DNA of 64,000 nt from Petrolisthes cinctipes (lineage: Eukaryota > Arthropoda > Malacostraca > Decapoda > Porcellanidae): contig JAWQEG010000504.1 of assembly GCA_033782935.1 (NCBI GenBank), positions 596,001 to 660,000 on the forward strand, written 5' to 3'. Shown piece after piece: positions 10,402 to 21,317 of this stretch. Numbering within the stretch: the first letter of the stretch is position 1; each line of letters begins with the position of its first letter. A program made the translations under genes and the position numbers. Below the pieces are notes generated by a model, which was not told the DNA's origin, searched no databases, and was given only the letters and a program-made list of their open reading frames with translations.

Positions 10402-11935
10402 GGGCTCGAGCTGAGAACTAATATTGCTCTTCTCGTCCTCCTACCTTTACTAATTCAGCTAGGGCACCAATGTTTTCACACAACGTGCTTGAATATATGA
10501 GGCTTTTGTACCATAAATTTCAATGATCTAGCTTCAGTAGTTTTTGCGCCACAAAAAAAAAAAAAAAAACGTGTTAGCAAATATTATACAGCTAAAATTA
10601 CGCAAGTAACATAGTAATTCAAAATCTTTTTGCCTCCTCATAAACTACACACCCGGAAGTACCTATTTTAGTATTACTATAAGTCTAGCTTTAATTGTAA
10701 ACGTTTTATCATACAACAAAAAATGCAATTTTTTTTTCATTCGAAAACAGACATTTGAAAATTCGCCAAAAATATATTTGATGGAATCAAAGCACATATG
10801 TACATCAATTAGTAGACACGAATGTGGAGATCGTTTTGCAGCAAAAACAAAAAAAATTGGACAATTACTTACTGCATAGTAAACGCTTTTATTACCCGAA
10901 AAAAAAGTTTTGAGAAAATGACAATTTTGTTATACAACTTCACTACATCATGAAAAATCATTCCAACAAGTACCAAATGGGAACATCTATTTACATAATC
11001 CTTTTGCCATTCCTGGGAAGTCGGTAGCAGTGACTTTGATTACTTTAGGGTACGTTCAGGTAATGTTATATCACCTGTGTAGCCCCTTGTGCTGGGAGAG
11101 TTCTCCCATGCCTGGTACACTTCTTCAGATATGAAGGCTCCTGGTCCCCTGTTATTTATACCATAGATATATTATATATATAGATAGATATTTCTTATAT
11201 ATAAATAACATATTGAAAGGGTATCAGTGGAGCCCATCCACCTCATTTTTGTCAGGAACATTCATTCACTTTAGAAGTTGCCAGGCAAGATATCTAATAA
11301 TCTTTTCACTGTAATAAGTGATATAGCACTATTCTCATGGATGGTCTTAGCCTCTCTGTTTGCATTTGCAAGCAAACTATGTCTATAAGAGGCTGCAGAC
11401 ACGTGGGTGGTTGAAGAACATGAAGGTGCAGCACCAGCCTGCCCTCCTGGGAGTGCCACATCATCGTCCTTCTTCCACCTTTTGCAAATGTTCTGGGGCC
11501 TAATTTAACACAACGCCTTTCGTCTTGCACTCATACGTGGCATTGTAACCTTCTTTAATTGATGATAACACACGAACACGAAGAATAAAGGAAATCAACA
11601 GGTGGAAAACAGCGCATGTGTACTCTCCTCTAGTCTCACGTGTTTGGCTGCCCTGCCGCTAAACAAAGCCTAAGCTATCGTATAGCAAAATGAGAACATA
11701 AATTAATAAAAAACCGCAAAAGAAACGATCAATTTATAAACAAAGCTTACAGCAAAAGGGGGGGTGTCAGAGAGCGTGAGCATTTAAATACCGTTGTATT
11801 AAAGTGGCCATTACGTCGCAAGGGATGCGCTATACGCCTGGCAACGGGTCGGACTGGGTGCAGCAGACGCCACTTAACCCACACCCAAAATTTCAAAATG
11901 ACGAATATTTTTACCCGAATCGACAGCTTCCCACC
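10402..11935. mobile_element. 1.5 kb insertion with TTAA (or CTTAAGG) duplication in LINE
   Basis: It interrupts the LINE endonuclease between GSLR and TDARGG. The target sequence CTTAAGG occurs on both sides (10397-10403 and 11935-11941), so the duplication is either TTAA or seven bases. The interior is AT-rich with an A-run at about 10552-10569 and a TA/GATA tract at 11165-11210. On the minus strand at 11530-11270 there is a weak coding-like stretch (RPQNICKRWKK, then SSTTHVSAASYRHSLL in an adjacent frame) that I do not recognise. TTAA targets fit piggyBac or Kolobok; clear terminal inverted repeats are not visible, so the class is open. Confidence 0.6.
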
Positions 11936-11939
11936 TTAA

Positions 11940-12588
11940 GGACTGATGCTCGTGGAGGGCAGATGGTAGACATTATACTACAATCCAACCTCTGCATCCT
12001 GAACGATGGTCAAGCCACCAGGGTTGACGATCGTTCTGGCAACTTTTCGGCCATCGATTTGTCTCTGGCCTCCCCGGATATAAATCAGGATATTTGTTGG
12101 CATCCTGATTCCAACTCCCTTAGTAGTGACAACTTTCCCATCTGTCTCTCTTATTCACAGCATACTGTTTCGGCCCCTTTGGTACCAAAGTTCAATTTTA
12201 AGAGTGCAGATTGGGGTTTTTTTCGGGAGTATCGTCGACCTAGATATATCCGGAGAGACCATAGATGAAAAGATGCGAAATTTAACACAAAACATTATAC
12301 ACGCAGCCGAGGCTGCTATTCCCAAAACCTCTATAATTTGAAATAAATGTGAAGCACATTGGTGGTCAACGGTTTGCCGAGAGGCATTAAGGAGACGCAA
12401 TGAGAGATACAGGTTTTTTGACACAAACAGCCCACTCAGAACAATTTTATAGCTTACAAACGGGCGAGGGCTGAGGCAAGGAGAGTAATTAATAGAGATA
12501 AAAGGGACTCTTGGTGGTCGTTTGTGTCCACGGTGAATCGTTTCACTCCTTTAACAAAAGTCTGGTCCACTATAAAGGTATTAATTAA
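11940..12588 (+). pseudogene. I-clade LINE ORF2 endonuclease, second part, and linker
   Basis: It continues the endonuclease with TDARGGQMVD, LCILNDGQATRVDDRSGNF and IDLSLASPDI. The final catalytic motif reads SSDNFPI where the sister copy at 3953 has GSDHFPI, so the catalytic histidine is replaced by Asn. After a frameshift near 12230 the linker (ETIDEKMRNLTQNI, AAIPKTS) and the Trp-rich DSWWSFVS block follow. The reading is cut at KVL by the piggyBac insertion, where the target TTAA appears in three tandem copies (12581-12592). Confidence 0.8.
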
Positions 12589-12592
12589 TTAA

Positions 12593-14117
12593 CCCGTTGG
12601 GCGCCAGCTTTTGTTTGATTCGCTGATCGTCGCTGCCAGCTAAAATTTTGGCACGTCCCTGTATGTGGCGGTGCCATATATTTCCTTGTTTTTCCATTTG
12701 TTTGAAAGAATTCTACGTCATACTATATCACATTTTATTGCGGGATGTTTGTACTATTCTGCACACCCAATGGCAATACGATTTAGATGACAATATACAA
12801 ATTATTACATAAATACCTGCATTTTTTTGCAGTTTCTTCCACTCTGGGTGTCATATTTTCTCCCATATTCTTATATTATTACGTTTTGAAGTGTATCATC
12901 TGTGTGGGAAAATCTAAACTGATGTCATGCTTTAAAATGGAGAAGATTTACAATGAAGATAAAGCTAATACATGGTTTATTTTCAATTGTAAACCGATGT
13001 ACTTGTTCAGCTCCTTGGCGCGCAAATTTGGTTACGAACTTACGACTCGAGTTGTCCGTGTTCGGACACTTGTTTACACGGCGTAACTTATCATCAGTCT
13101 CCAATTATGTTTTCATTGTTTCTTTTCTCTTTCTTATCTTACTCTTATGTAAACTAGTCCTGGTAATCTTGTTGTGTGTTATGTCACTCTCTTAGAATAT
13201 ATATATTGTCAGCTGGCTGCACACACGAGTATAAATTGGTTTGTTTTTATTGTAAGGTGTCCGTCATCCGACACACCCAAGTGGTTCCGGTCGTTGTCTA
13301 TAAATTATAATACATTATAAGAAAGAATCTCAATTTCATCGAATACCTAACCTACTTGATGCTGATGAACAGAAACACCATTCATTCACCTAATCGTATA
13401 ACCATAATATAGCACAACAATCCTAGTATACCATTATAAGATAACTTACAGGTTGCTTTGATTTTTCATACAGCTGTAGGTTTTCAGTCACCCCTAAATA
13501 TAAAAAATATAAAAATCAGATTTAGGCTATACTGTACCTTTATAAGTAAAGAGTTTAGACTCCCACCTGTTTCTATCAATCTCCTGGCTTTGTATTGGGG
13601 AACATGTGGTTATAGAAACTACAAATTTAGAATGTATATAATTATTATTTGTAATTATACTTGCAATTATAATTCACAATGATCAAATGGTAATGTAACT
13701 TATATCATGTAAAAAATAGTACAGTAATCATATACTGTATACAGTAACAGATGCAAATCATTCAGGCTAATACTATTATAAATTTATTATAGTACAGTAC
13801 AAAAAATATACTAAATATAGGCTTATATATAGGCTACCTGTAGTGTGTAGAGTACTTATACTGTACACATTATTTGAAAAACAACAATTATCTCCTTGTA
13901 ATGTTGTCTATGGGTAACATTGATAATGAGACTGTGAATATAGTCTTTTATGAGATGAATGAAAACAACAAAGTAATGCAACTACTATACATGTCACACA
14001 ATTGTGATCGTCTGTGAGAACAAAAAACTGTAGGTATGTACAGTGCTGTACAATGTACACCCAAAAGTAAAACTCTCTGGTCAGGGTTTAGCCCTCAATA
14101 CTCCTACTTTCCAAGAC
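12593..14117. other. piggyBac 3' side, no gene seen
   Basis: AT-rich sequence downstream of the transposase gene. Short open frames exist (12787-13086 and 12953-13195), but they lack recognisable motifs or composition change. From 13700 on the sequence is rich in the palindrome TACAGTACTGTA. No splice-supported gene is visible. Confidence 0.5.
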
Positions 14118-14330
14118 CATAAATTACTAACCCTTCTCCCTCCCACCTGTAAATACAGTACTGTATAAATTTCCAACATATACTTTCAAACTCCATAAAT
14201 TACTAACCCTTCTCCCTGCCACCTGTAAATACAGTACTGTACAGTATTTCCAACATATACTTTCAAACTCCATAAATTACTAACCCTTCTCCCTCCCACC
14301 TGTAAATACAGTACTGTATGAATTTCCAAG
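14118..14330. repeat. Three tandem copies of an about 80-bp unit
   Basis: A unit beginning CATAAATTACTAACCCTTCT and ending in an ACAGTACTGTA palindrome with a TTTCCAACATATAC tail repeats three times with small differences (starts near 14119, 14196 and 14272). It sits just downstream of the piggyBac transposase stop and is probably part of the element's 3' region. Confidence 0.8.
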
Positions 14331-14349
14331 TGTACAGTACTTCTATAGT

Positions 14350-16042
14350 CTAGTGATGGTAGGTGTCATGATATCCATGAAAACAAGTCACACACAGTCC
14401 CACATTACATCTTGCACATATGTAATTTGACCTCACACGATGGTTGTGCACTGCTACACAGTTCCTGAGCTTCTTCTTGGGAAGTTTTACCATTTTGTGA
14501 GGAGGTGTATGTGGTACAGGAATGTTGGTGTTGATTTGAGTGACAAAGGTTTGTTGCTGACGCTCTTCTATTTCCTCTCTTGTTCTCCTCCTGCATCGTA
14601 CTTTATGTGGCTCATATTTCTTCACTAGCTCATCGATGACTGACATTGTTAAGTTCATTCTTGTTAGGATTCGACCTGTGGCATGCTTCTTGTAGATAAT
14701 GTAGGAATTTAGAAGAGCAGTTCCAAAAAGGTAAAATGCCACTTTAGTTGTCCATTTCACTGTCCGTCTCTCAGGCAGGTAAGCATAGAGCTTAGTGTCC
14801 TTGAGGTCAACACCTCCCATGATTTTGTTATATTCCACAACAATGTTTGGCCTGCTGACTCTCTCGCCTTGTCTGTTTGTGGTTTGGCTGAATCCACCAC
14901 TGCAAGCTGTTGAGATGAGGTGGACTGGAGTTTTATTTCCATCCTTGTACTTCACACATAGAAGACTTCCTTGACGCCATTCAGCTACCTCATTCCTCAA
15001 CACCTGGGTACCTTGCAAAGCATCTGGCAACCCGACTCTATTTCTTCTCACTGTTCCAGTCGCTGTTGTTGCACGCTGGTAGAGGTCTTTGAAGAGTGCT
15101 GGTGATGAGAAGAAGTTGTCAAATCCCACGTTGTGGCCAATGTTGCATAGACTTGCCCGGGTGAGAAGTCGGATGGCAGTACTGTGAGTTGTAGGGATGT
15201 TATTATTAGCTGGTGTTCTAGCTCTTCCTTCATATATTTCAAATGTGAATGTATATCCAGTGCTGACGTCACACACACACCAAACCTTGATTCCAAATCT
15301 TGCATGATGTTTGTTGGGCAAGTACTGGCGTAGGCTTGTTCTTGTCAGGGTGAAAATAAGTTGTAAATACTGCCTGAAAATGGTCAATGAGAGGTTGAAT
15401 CTTGAAAAGTACATTGTTTGCTGAATTTTCATCAAGTTGAGAATTATCATTAAAATACAGGAATTTCAGTAATAGTTGAAATCGGTTTCTGTTAAAATGT
15501 TTTGGGAACCAAGGGGTATCTAAACTAGGGTGAGTTGTATCCCAGTAGCTTTCAAGTGTTGGTTTCTTGATAAAGCCCATGTTGAATAATATGCCGAGAA
15601 AAGCTCGAATTTCTTCGGTGTATGTGTGCCCCTGTTGGATCCATTGGTGGGTACGTGATTGTGGGTGGTTTGCAAGATACTCTTCTTTGGCTTCAATGTA
15701 CTGGTTGCTGTATCGGTTAGTTTCCTCCACAATGTTATTGATTAGAGTATTATCAAAAAATAAGTTGAAGTAATCAATGGGTCGGGCTGTATTTGGTGGA
15801 ATGTGATGGGGTCCGGGAGTTGCAGTGAAGGGAATGGGTAAAGGTCCTCTGTCATTGTCCACAATACGTTGCCATTCTTCCTCGTCAGCTGAATCCTCAA
15901 ATTCAAGATCATCAAACAACGGAGCTTCTTGGACTTCATCATCATCAGTGCTCAGATGTGTGACAATGGAGGCAGTATCCGCAAAATCGCTCAGCTGCCC
16001 AGGATCATCCACATCATATTCTGCTTCATTGTCACTCCACAT
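14350..16042 (-). pseudogene. piggyBac transposase, inactivated
   Basis: Two overlapping frames (16042-15269 and about 15345-14350) together cover a piggyBac transposase. It opens with the acidic N-terminus usual for the family, then YFNLFFDNTLINNIVEETNRYS, ILFNMGFIKKP and LLLKFLYFND. The second frame resumes with RQYLPNKHHARFGIKVW, GFDNFFSSPALF (second catalytic Asp) and NKIMGGVDLKD (third Asp), and ends in a Cys/His-rich zinc-binding tail (CVAVHNH...CARC...C...C...H). The block that should hold the first catalytic Asp is deleted at the frame junction near 15330, so the enzyme is dead. Confidence 0.9.
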
Positions 16043-16142
16043 TTCTGTAAGAAATATACTTTAAAAAATATCTAATACTGTACGAGTACAGTACAGTGAA
16101 AACATACATGGATCCTGACAGACAAACAGGAAATATGAAGGT

Positions 16143-16745
16143 GGGACAGGGAATTTGAGAGGAAGATGGGAATGACTATGAGACAGGGAGGTTGACGGGG
16201 ACTGGGAGGTTGACAGGAAGACTGGGAGGTTGACAGGGGCTGGGAGGTTGAGAGGAAGATTGGGAGGTTGACCAGAAGACTGGGAGGTTGACAGGAAGAC
16301 TGGGAGGTTGACAGGAAGACTGGGAGGTTGACGGGACTGGGAGGTTGACAGGAAGATTGGGAGGTTGACAGGAAGATTGGGAGGTTGACAGGAAGACTGG
16401 GAGGTTGACAAGAAGACTGGGAGGTTGACAGGAAGACTGGGAGGTTGACAGGAAGACTGGCAGGTTGACAGGAAGACTGGCAGGTTTGCAGGAAGACTGG
16501 CAGGTTTGACAGGTGGACTGGCAGGTTTGACAGGAAGATTGGGAGGTTGACCAGAAGACTGGGAGGTTGACAGGAAGACTGGGAAGTTGACAAGTAGACT
16601 GGGATGTTGACAAGTAGACTGGGAGGTTGACAGGTAGACTGGGAGGTTTGACTATTGGACTGGGAGGTTGAGAAGAAGACTGGGAGGTTGACAAGTAGAC
16701 TGGGAGGTTGATAGGGAGACTGGGAGGTTGACAGGGGAGACAAGG
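16143..16745. repeat. Minisatellite, about 20-21 bp unit, about 30 copies
   Basis: The unit GGGAGGTTGACAGGAAGACT is repeated with small changes over 600 bp upstream of the piggyBac transposase start. Because the period is close to 21 and the unit lacks minus-strand stops, long overlapping open frames of a VNLPVFLSTSQS repeat appear in all minus frames. I treat those as artefacts of the repeat. The tract could affect transposase promoter function or simply be a replication-slippage product. Confidence 0.9.
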
Positions 16746-18220
16746 AGGTAGAGAGGACAGGCAAATTTACAGGGAGGTTAATTGTCTACTGGCATTTCAA
16801 AGTTTCCCTGACTCTTGCCCTTGCATGTCTATACAGTAAATTGTTTTTATTCTTTTATTCACATTGTCTTTTATGGCTTGCAGTGGACATATATTCACTA
16901 AAATTTTGTGACAAGATGACAGACATTCACATGCAGGATGACCGACAGAAAGAGAGGAAGACAGAGAGGATGAGGGATAGAATAAGAGAGAATGACAGAA
17001 TATGATAAACAGACTGGGAAGATAACAGACAGCTAGTCAGAGGGAGTGAATGACAGCAGGTATCCTACACATGCAGACAGTGACGAAAGCATTCATATTC
17101 GATCGCCACTTCATTTCATCACTGCTTGTTATATTATTATACTGTAGTTCAATATTCAGTGAGATATCAATACACTCCTGGTTTATTCATGAACACAAGA
17201 TGCCGTAAATTTGTGGTAAAAGAATTACACAGAGAATTGGAAAAATGAATAAAATAGTTCCTCAAAAATTCTGCCATGCATATATTGTAAACTTGGCCAC
17301 TATTGCTGCTGTACTATAGCTGCAGAGTAGACATCTAGACAGTTTTCTTTATTTCATATCAGAGGGAGACCATTCTAAATTTGCCCTACAGTACTGTATT
17401 GTCTCACCTTACTATATGTATGGGTCGGGCTGGTGGTAAGAACAAGTAGGCTAGGCTAGGTAGTAAGATGAGGACTGCTCCACATACACCTTGTATCTCT
17501 TCTTGGCCCGTGCTCACGTACTGTACGCCTCCCTTGGCTGGTGGTCAGAAGTAGAACCTGATGGGTGTTGCAATATTAGACATGAGTTCACCTGATGCTA
17601 ACTGTTATATCACATTGGTGAGATATAAACACATCACCCTAGGTCTAGGTACTCTAGGAGGACAGACAGCGATAATCAGTAGGCTACATGTTATAGTTAC
17701 AAAATCGTTCTTCTTTTACTATTTTACAGTAAGTTACTTTAGTTATTTGGCTACACTTCAAGAATTCATATGTTGTATATGTCATGGGCATGACCGTATG
17801 TGGGAAGAGATAAACACAGTCTGAATGTTAATGTCTTAGCCTGAACTGCTGAATGTTTATTGAGTAAATGTTACTCATGAATCATAAGGCGTAGCAAGGA
17901 GTTACAAATGAAATATAAAACATTGAGATGAACTCTGGACCCATTACAGTATAGGCTATTTTCATTCCCTTTTATGTCCTGTGCACTTCTATTCATCCCC
18001 ATATATGAGTGACGATCAAATTCATTTTCCCGCCAATTTCTATGAGTTGATCTCGGTACGTATTTCTCGTTATAAATGCCCATTTGACAACACTTATATG
18101 TGTAATTCTGATAATAAAGTTGTTATTCAGATAATGAACAAATACACGACACCTGGAACAGAAAAAAAATTCAGTTTCGATACATTTTGAAATGAAAAAC
18201 TCCATTGTGACACTTACTTG
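16746..18220. other. Gene-free interior of piggyBac region
   Basis: Mixed-composition sequence with a GACA/AGAG-rich part at 16910-17060 and no frame over 90 codons with recognisable motifs. It ends at the 8-bp target duplication of the P-like element (18221-18228). I see no gene, RNA or repeat of note here. Confidence 0.5.
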
Positions 18221-18674
18221 GTGGGATGCATGGAGGTATAATATAGAGGAGGCGGCATGAGCCGCTCGTCCTGTACACCCAAAGTGAAGCCAGGGGCGGA
18301 GCCTATTACCCTACCCCCCATTGACTCAAAATATTGCCCCGGCCGCTATAAACCCACTATAATTATGCTCTTATTTTCTCATATTAACTATAATTAGAGC
18401 CAGAAAGAGACTTGAATTTGTTCCATATATGATAACTGCATAAAATTATCCAATTCTGTATATTATCAAAAGTACTTAAAACCCATTAAATACCGCTGTT
18501 TCCTAGAAGATTACCTCTTCTCGCAAACTTTTCCTAGGAGTATGAATGAAAGAATGAATTAATTAATGAATGAATAGTTTATTTTATGCAAAAAGTATAG
18601 TAAAAGAGAAGGTCATAGCTTACACACCAACCCACAGACAGTATTATAAGGGTACAGAGAAATAAGAACAAGTA

Positions 18675-18890
18675 CAGTTGCCCACACATGAATCTGGTAT
18701 GCCTCGCTACTTGCGAGATACCTACAACGTGAAAGAAAGTGAGCAAAAGTTATAGTTTGTTGACAAGCAGATAGTAATAATATTTTACTGTCTGCCTGTC
18801 AACAAACTACATCTTTTTTCACTTAAATTTCCTTTCGTTGTAGCCACCTCACAAGTAACGAGCCATACCAGTTTCATGTGTGGGCAACTG
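18675..18890. mobile_element. Palindromic MITE with TA duplication (216 bp)
   Basis: The element begins CAGTTGCCCACACATGAA and ends with the inverted complement, flanked by TA on both sides (18673-18674 and 18891-18892). The inverted arms run nearly to the middle (TTTGTTGACAAGCAGATAGT against ACTGTCTGCCTGTCAACAAA), so it folds into one long hairpin. TA target and a CAGT start fit a Tc1/mariner-type MITE. It sits inside the P-like element and is therefore younger. Confidence 0.85.
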
Positions 18891-18989
18891 TACAAATGCA
18901 AATAAAATTAATTATATAAAGAGTTCTAGTATGAGACTCTGGAAGGCCTTATGTCACTCTTTAAGTACAGTATATAAATAAGATTATAT

Positions 18990-19400
18990 ACAGTAAGATG
19001 TGTATAGTAAAGTGAAGATGTGTATAGTGTAGTGAAGATGTGTGGTGTGCTGTGAAATGTGATGTGCAGTGAAAATGTAGCCTACATAATGTAGTGAAGA
19101 TGTGTATTATGTAGTGAAGATATATATAGGGTAGTGAAGATTTACATAGTGAAGTGAAGATGTGTGTTGTGTATAGTGTAGTGAAGATGTGTAATGTGTA
19201 GTGAAGGTGTGGTGTGTTATGGAGATGTGTGTGTAGTGAAGATGTGTATAGTGTACTGAAGATGTGTATAGGGTAGTGAAGATGTGTATATGTTACTGCA
19301 GATATGTGATGTGTAGTGAAGATGTGTATATGTTACTGCAGATATGTGATGTGTAGTGAAGATGTGTATATTATGGTGAAGAGATGTGTAGTGTAGCACC
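18990..19400. repeat. Degenerate tandem repeat, GTAGTGAAGATGTGTATA unit
   Basis: About twenty diverged copies of an 18-22 bp unit built on AGTGAAGATGTGTATA fill this stretch of the P-like element. One 45-bp higher-order unit (ending in TTACTGCAGATATGTGATGT) occurs twice near 19290-19360. No coding function is supported. Confidence 0.8.
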
Positions 19401-19970
19401 CAGAACTGTCATGTAATAGAGTTCACACTCAGGTGTAGTGTCTTGTATCAAACACATTTTACCACTTATATGCCACATGAAATCTTACCATGATGGCTGG
19501 ATGTTACTGCATAAAGTGTGTCATCACTTACTCAGTTTCAGTTCACTCTGATTCACACAAAACATTATTTTAATAATCAGTCCCAGGCCGTAATTTTACA
19601 ATTATAAAAAACTCTTTTGGCACATTGGCTTAATTAACTTAGACTACGGTACTATAACTTAGACCTAAGTTCTCAACAACCAAATAGTCTACGTAGTAAA
19701 CAGAATTATAAATTTAATATCTTTAAAACATTATGAAATATGCTAAAACATTCATAATACAATCTCTCAACACTCGAGTTATCCTACAGGCCAACCTTAA
19801 CTTGGGCACAAGTAGGTCACCCCATGGAGCCAGTTTATCTTTTATAACCCTGTCAATGCCATATATACGTGAGGTTATACATTTACAGTTAATATCACAA
19901 CACTATAATAGCCTTAGCTTTGCAGTTTTCGTGTGTACAGTATTAATATTCTACAGGACATGGGTACGTG

Positions 19971-20123
19971 TCACGGTGTTCGAGGCAGGTGATGAATTTC
20001 ACTTCCTTGATTTGTCCATTTCTGTCGTATATTTTTCTGTATGACTTTCTTAACATACCTATGAAATGTAGTAGAAAGACTCCTGTGTATCTGGGTACAC
20101 CCATATGCTGAACACGCCGGCAT
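19971..20123 (-). pseudogene. THAP-type zinc finger exon of the P-like element
   Basis: The frame starts MPACSAYGCTQ, the start and first two cysteines (C-x4-C) of a THAP domain, followed by STTFHRY, matching the FHRF block. A possible splice donor (CATAG then GTATGTTAAG) lies directly after it. If the frame is read on instead, a Trp appears at IRQKWTNQG. The last two zinc ligands are not seen. THAP domains bind the ends of P elements. Its place about 130 bp from the right terminus on the minus strand fits a first transposase exon. Confidence 0.6.
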
Positions 20124-20262
20124 TATTACAAAAAATGGCAAAGAATGTTGGTGAAGTTGATGGTCCGACGTGATCAGCTGAGGACAGCCGACCAATAGCG
20201 AGTTGGCTTCACCTTTGTGACGTCATGCCGCCTCCTTTATATTATACCTCCATGGTGGGATG

Positions 20263-21240
20263 CATTGACAGTGTGTGGTGGTGAGCGGCAACCACAGAGC
20301 TACAAACCTAGAGCGTTATTAGATAGGGGAGGAGTGTCACAAGTCGGCGGCCATTTTGAATAGCCCACTGGCGCGCGCTTTGAACTCCCGTACGTACTTG
20401 TATAGTTTGTTTCTATCCACAGTTATATTGTGAGTCACTATAATGTAGTTAATATACCATATCATCAATAAAAGACCGAATAAATGAAATAATATCTGAC
20501 CCTGGCATAAGCTACCAGGCTGGCGGGTTGAGGGGATGGGCTATCTGTCATGGCCGCCAACCCACTTCCGGTGGCGACACGCCAGGGGGGGGGGGGGGGG
20601 TGTCGAGCTCTATGTTTTTAGCTCTGTGGCGGCAACTCCCTTTGTGTCCGTTTGTCTTTTGTTTCAATGGGATCACATATTTATGCGGTCACTTGCAGCC
20701 CGTTTATATTACCTACTTCATTCTATTTATCTTCAAACATGTTTTATAGTCAATGGTAATTTGTTTATAGGCTAATCTATAATTATATCATTCCCAAACC
20801 TACACTTTGGGACACAGGAGCAGCTGGGTGTGTACGAAGACGGGCACATTACAATAATTCACACTCTTGTAGTCTGTAACATTTGTATTTGTGAGCTCTG
20901 ACAAGATAAATCATGCTATGATAGGAATTACTCATTGTAATAAGACACTATAATCATACATTATTCTATGTTTGTGCGTCAGTTCACAATTATCTAAGAA
21001 ATCAACCAATAAATGGACCAATAATAAGCTACTGTGCTTCCGATTTCCTCGCTCCCACGATGAGAACGTCTGAACGAAACATTCTGAAGTTTATTCTGCA
21101 GAATATTTCGTTCCAACGTCACATTTCGGAGTACACTCTCCCAATTCAGAAAGCTGTATAATTTTTCAAAGATTTTACATAGACAGAGCTTGAATATGAG
21201 CTACTGTGTAGGAATAGTGGGGAGATAAAGAGAAGGGAAG
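20263..21240. other. Gene-free piggyBac interior, right side
   Basis: Holds a 15-base G-run (about 20586-20600), a short hairpin at about 21071-21115 (GAACGAAACATTCTG against CAGAATATTTCGTTC), and no supported gene. Frames at 20528-20775 are low-complexity around the G-run. Confidence 0.5.
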
Positions 21241-21313
21241 ATGTAGAGCCGCCCGGGTGGCTCCTGGCAGTCTACGGGTAAAGCCGCCCGGGCGGCTCCT
21301 GGCAGTCTAGGGG
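21241..21313. repeat. Tandem terminal repeat of the piggyBac right end
   Basis: A 35-bp unit made of a GCCGCCCGGGCGGC palindrome and TCCTGGCAGTCTAGGGG occurs twice in tandem, the last copy running to the TTAA target. Repeated end-proximal motifs next to TTAA are plausible transposase-binding sites. Confidence 0.65.
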
Positions 21314-21317
21314 TTAA

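Larger units (their letters stand above)
18229..20254 (-). mobile_element. P-element-like transposon, 8-bp target duplication
   Basis: Both termini start CATGGAGGTATAATATA and continue into GAGGCGGCATGA or AGGAGGCGGCATGA, giving inverted repeats of about 32 bp with one mismatch. The flanks carry the exact 8-bp direct repeat GTGGGATG (18221-18228 and 20255-20262). An 8-bp duplication, a terminus starting CATG and repeats of about 31 bp are the hallmarks of P elements, and an internal THAP-type zinc finger exon (minus strand near 20123) supports this. At 2.0 kb, with no RNase H-like transposase core seen, it is a non-autonomous derivative. Confidence 0.8.
12593..21313 (-). mobile_element. piggyBac-type element with TTAA target sites (8.7 kb)
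   Basis: TTAA flanks both ends (12589-12592 and 21314-21317), and removing the insert restores the RT reading of the surrounding LINE. The left end begins CCCGTTGGGCGCCAGC and the right end, read inwards, begins CCCCTAGACTGCCAGG, so both start with the C-run usual in piggyBac termini and share a GCCAG block. A decayed piggyBac transposase lies inside on the minus strand (16042-14350). The length exceeds the usual 2.5-6 kb because of tandem repeats and a nested P-like element. The ends are not perfect inverted repeats, so assigning transposase and ends to one element is likely, not proven. Confidence 0.75.

Noticed and set aside
16143..16745. Regular repeats as a CRISPR array
   Set aside because: Units are directly adjacent with no unique spacers, and the window is clearly eukaryotic.
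16061..16764. Long minus-strand frames of a repeated LPVNLPVFLSTSQS peptide
   Set aside because: All three frames are open because the minisatellite unit lacks stops; no start context, domain or composition supports a gene.
20528..20775. Frames around the G-run at 20586
   Set aside because: Two overlapping frames through a poly-Gly stretch with no other support.
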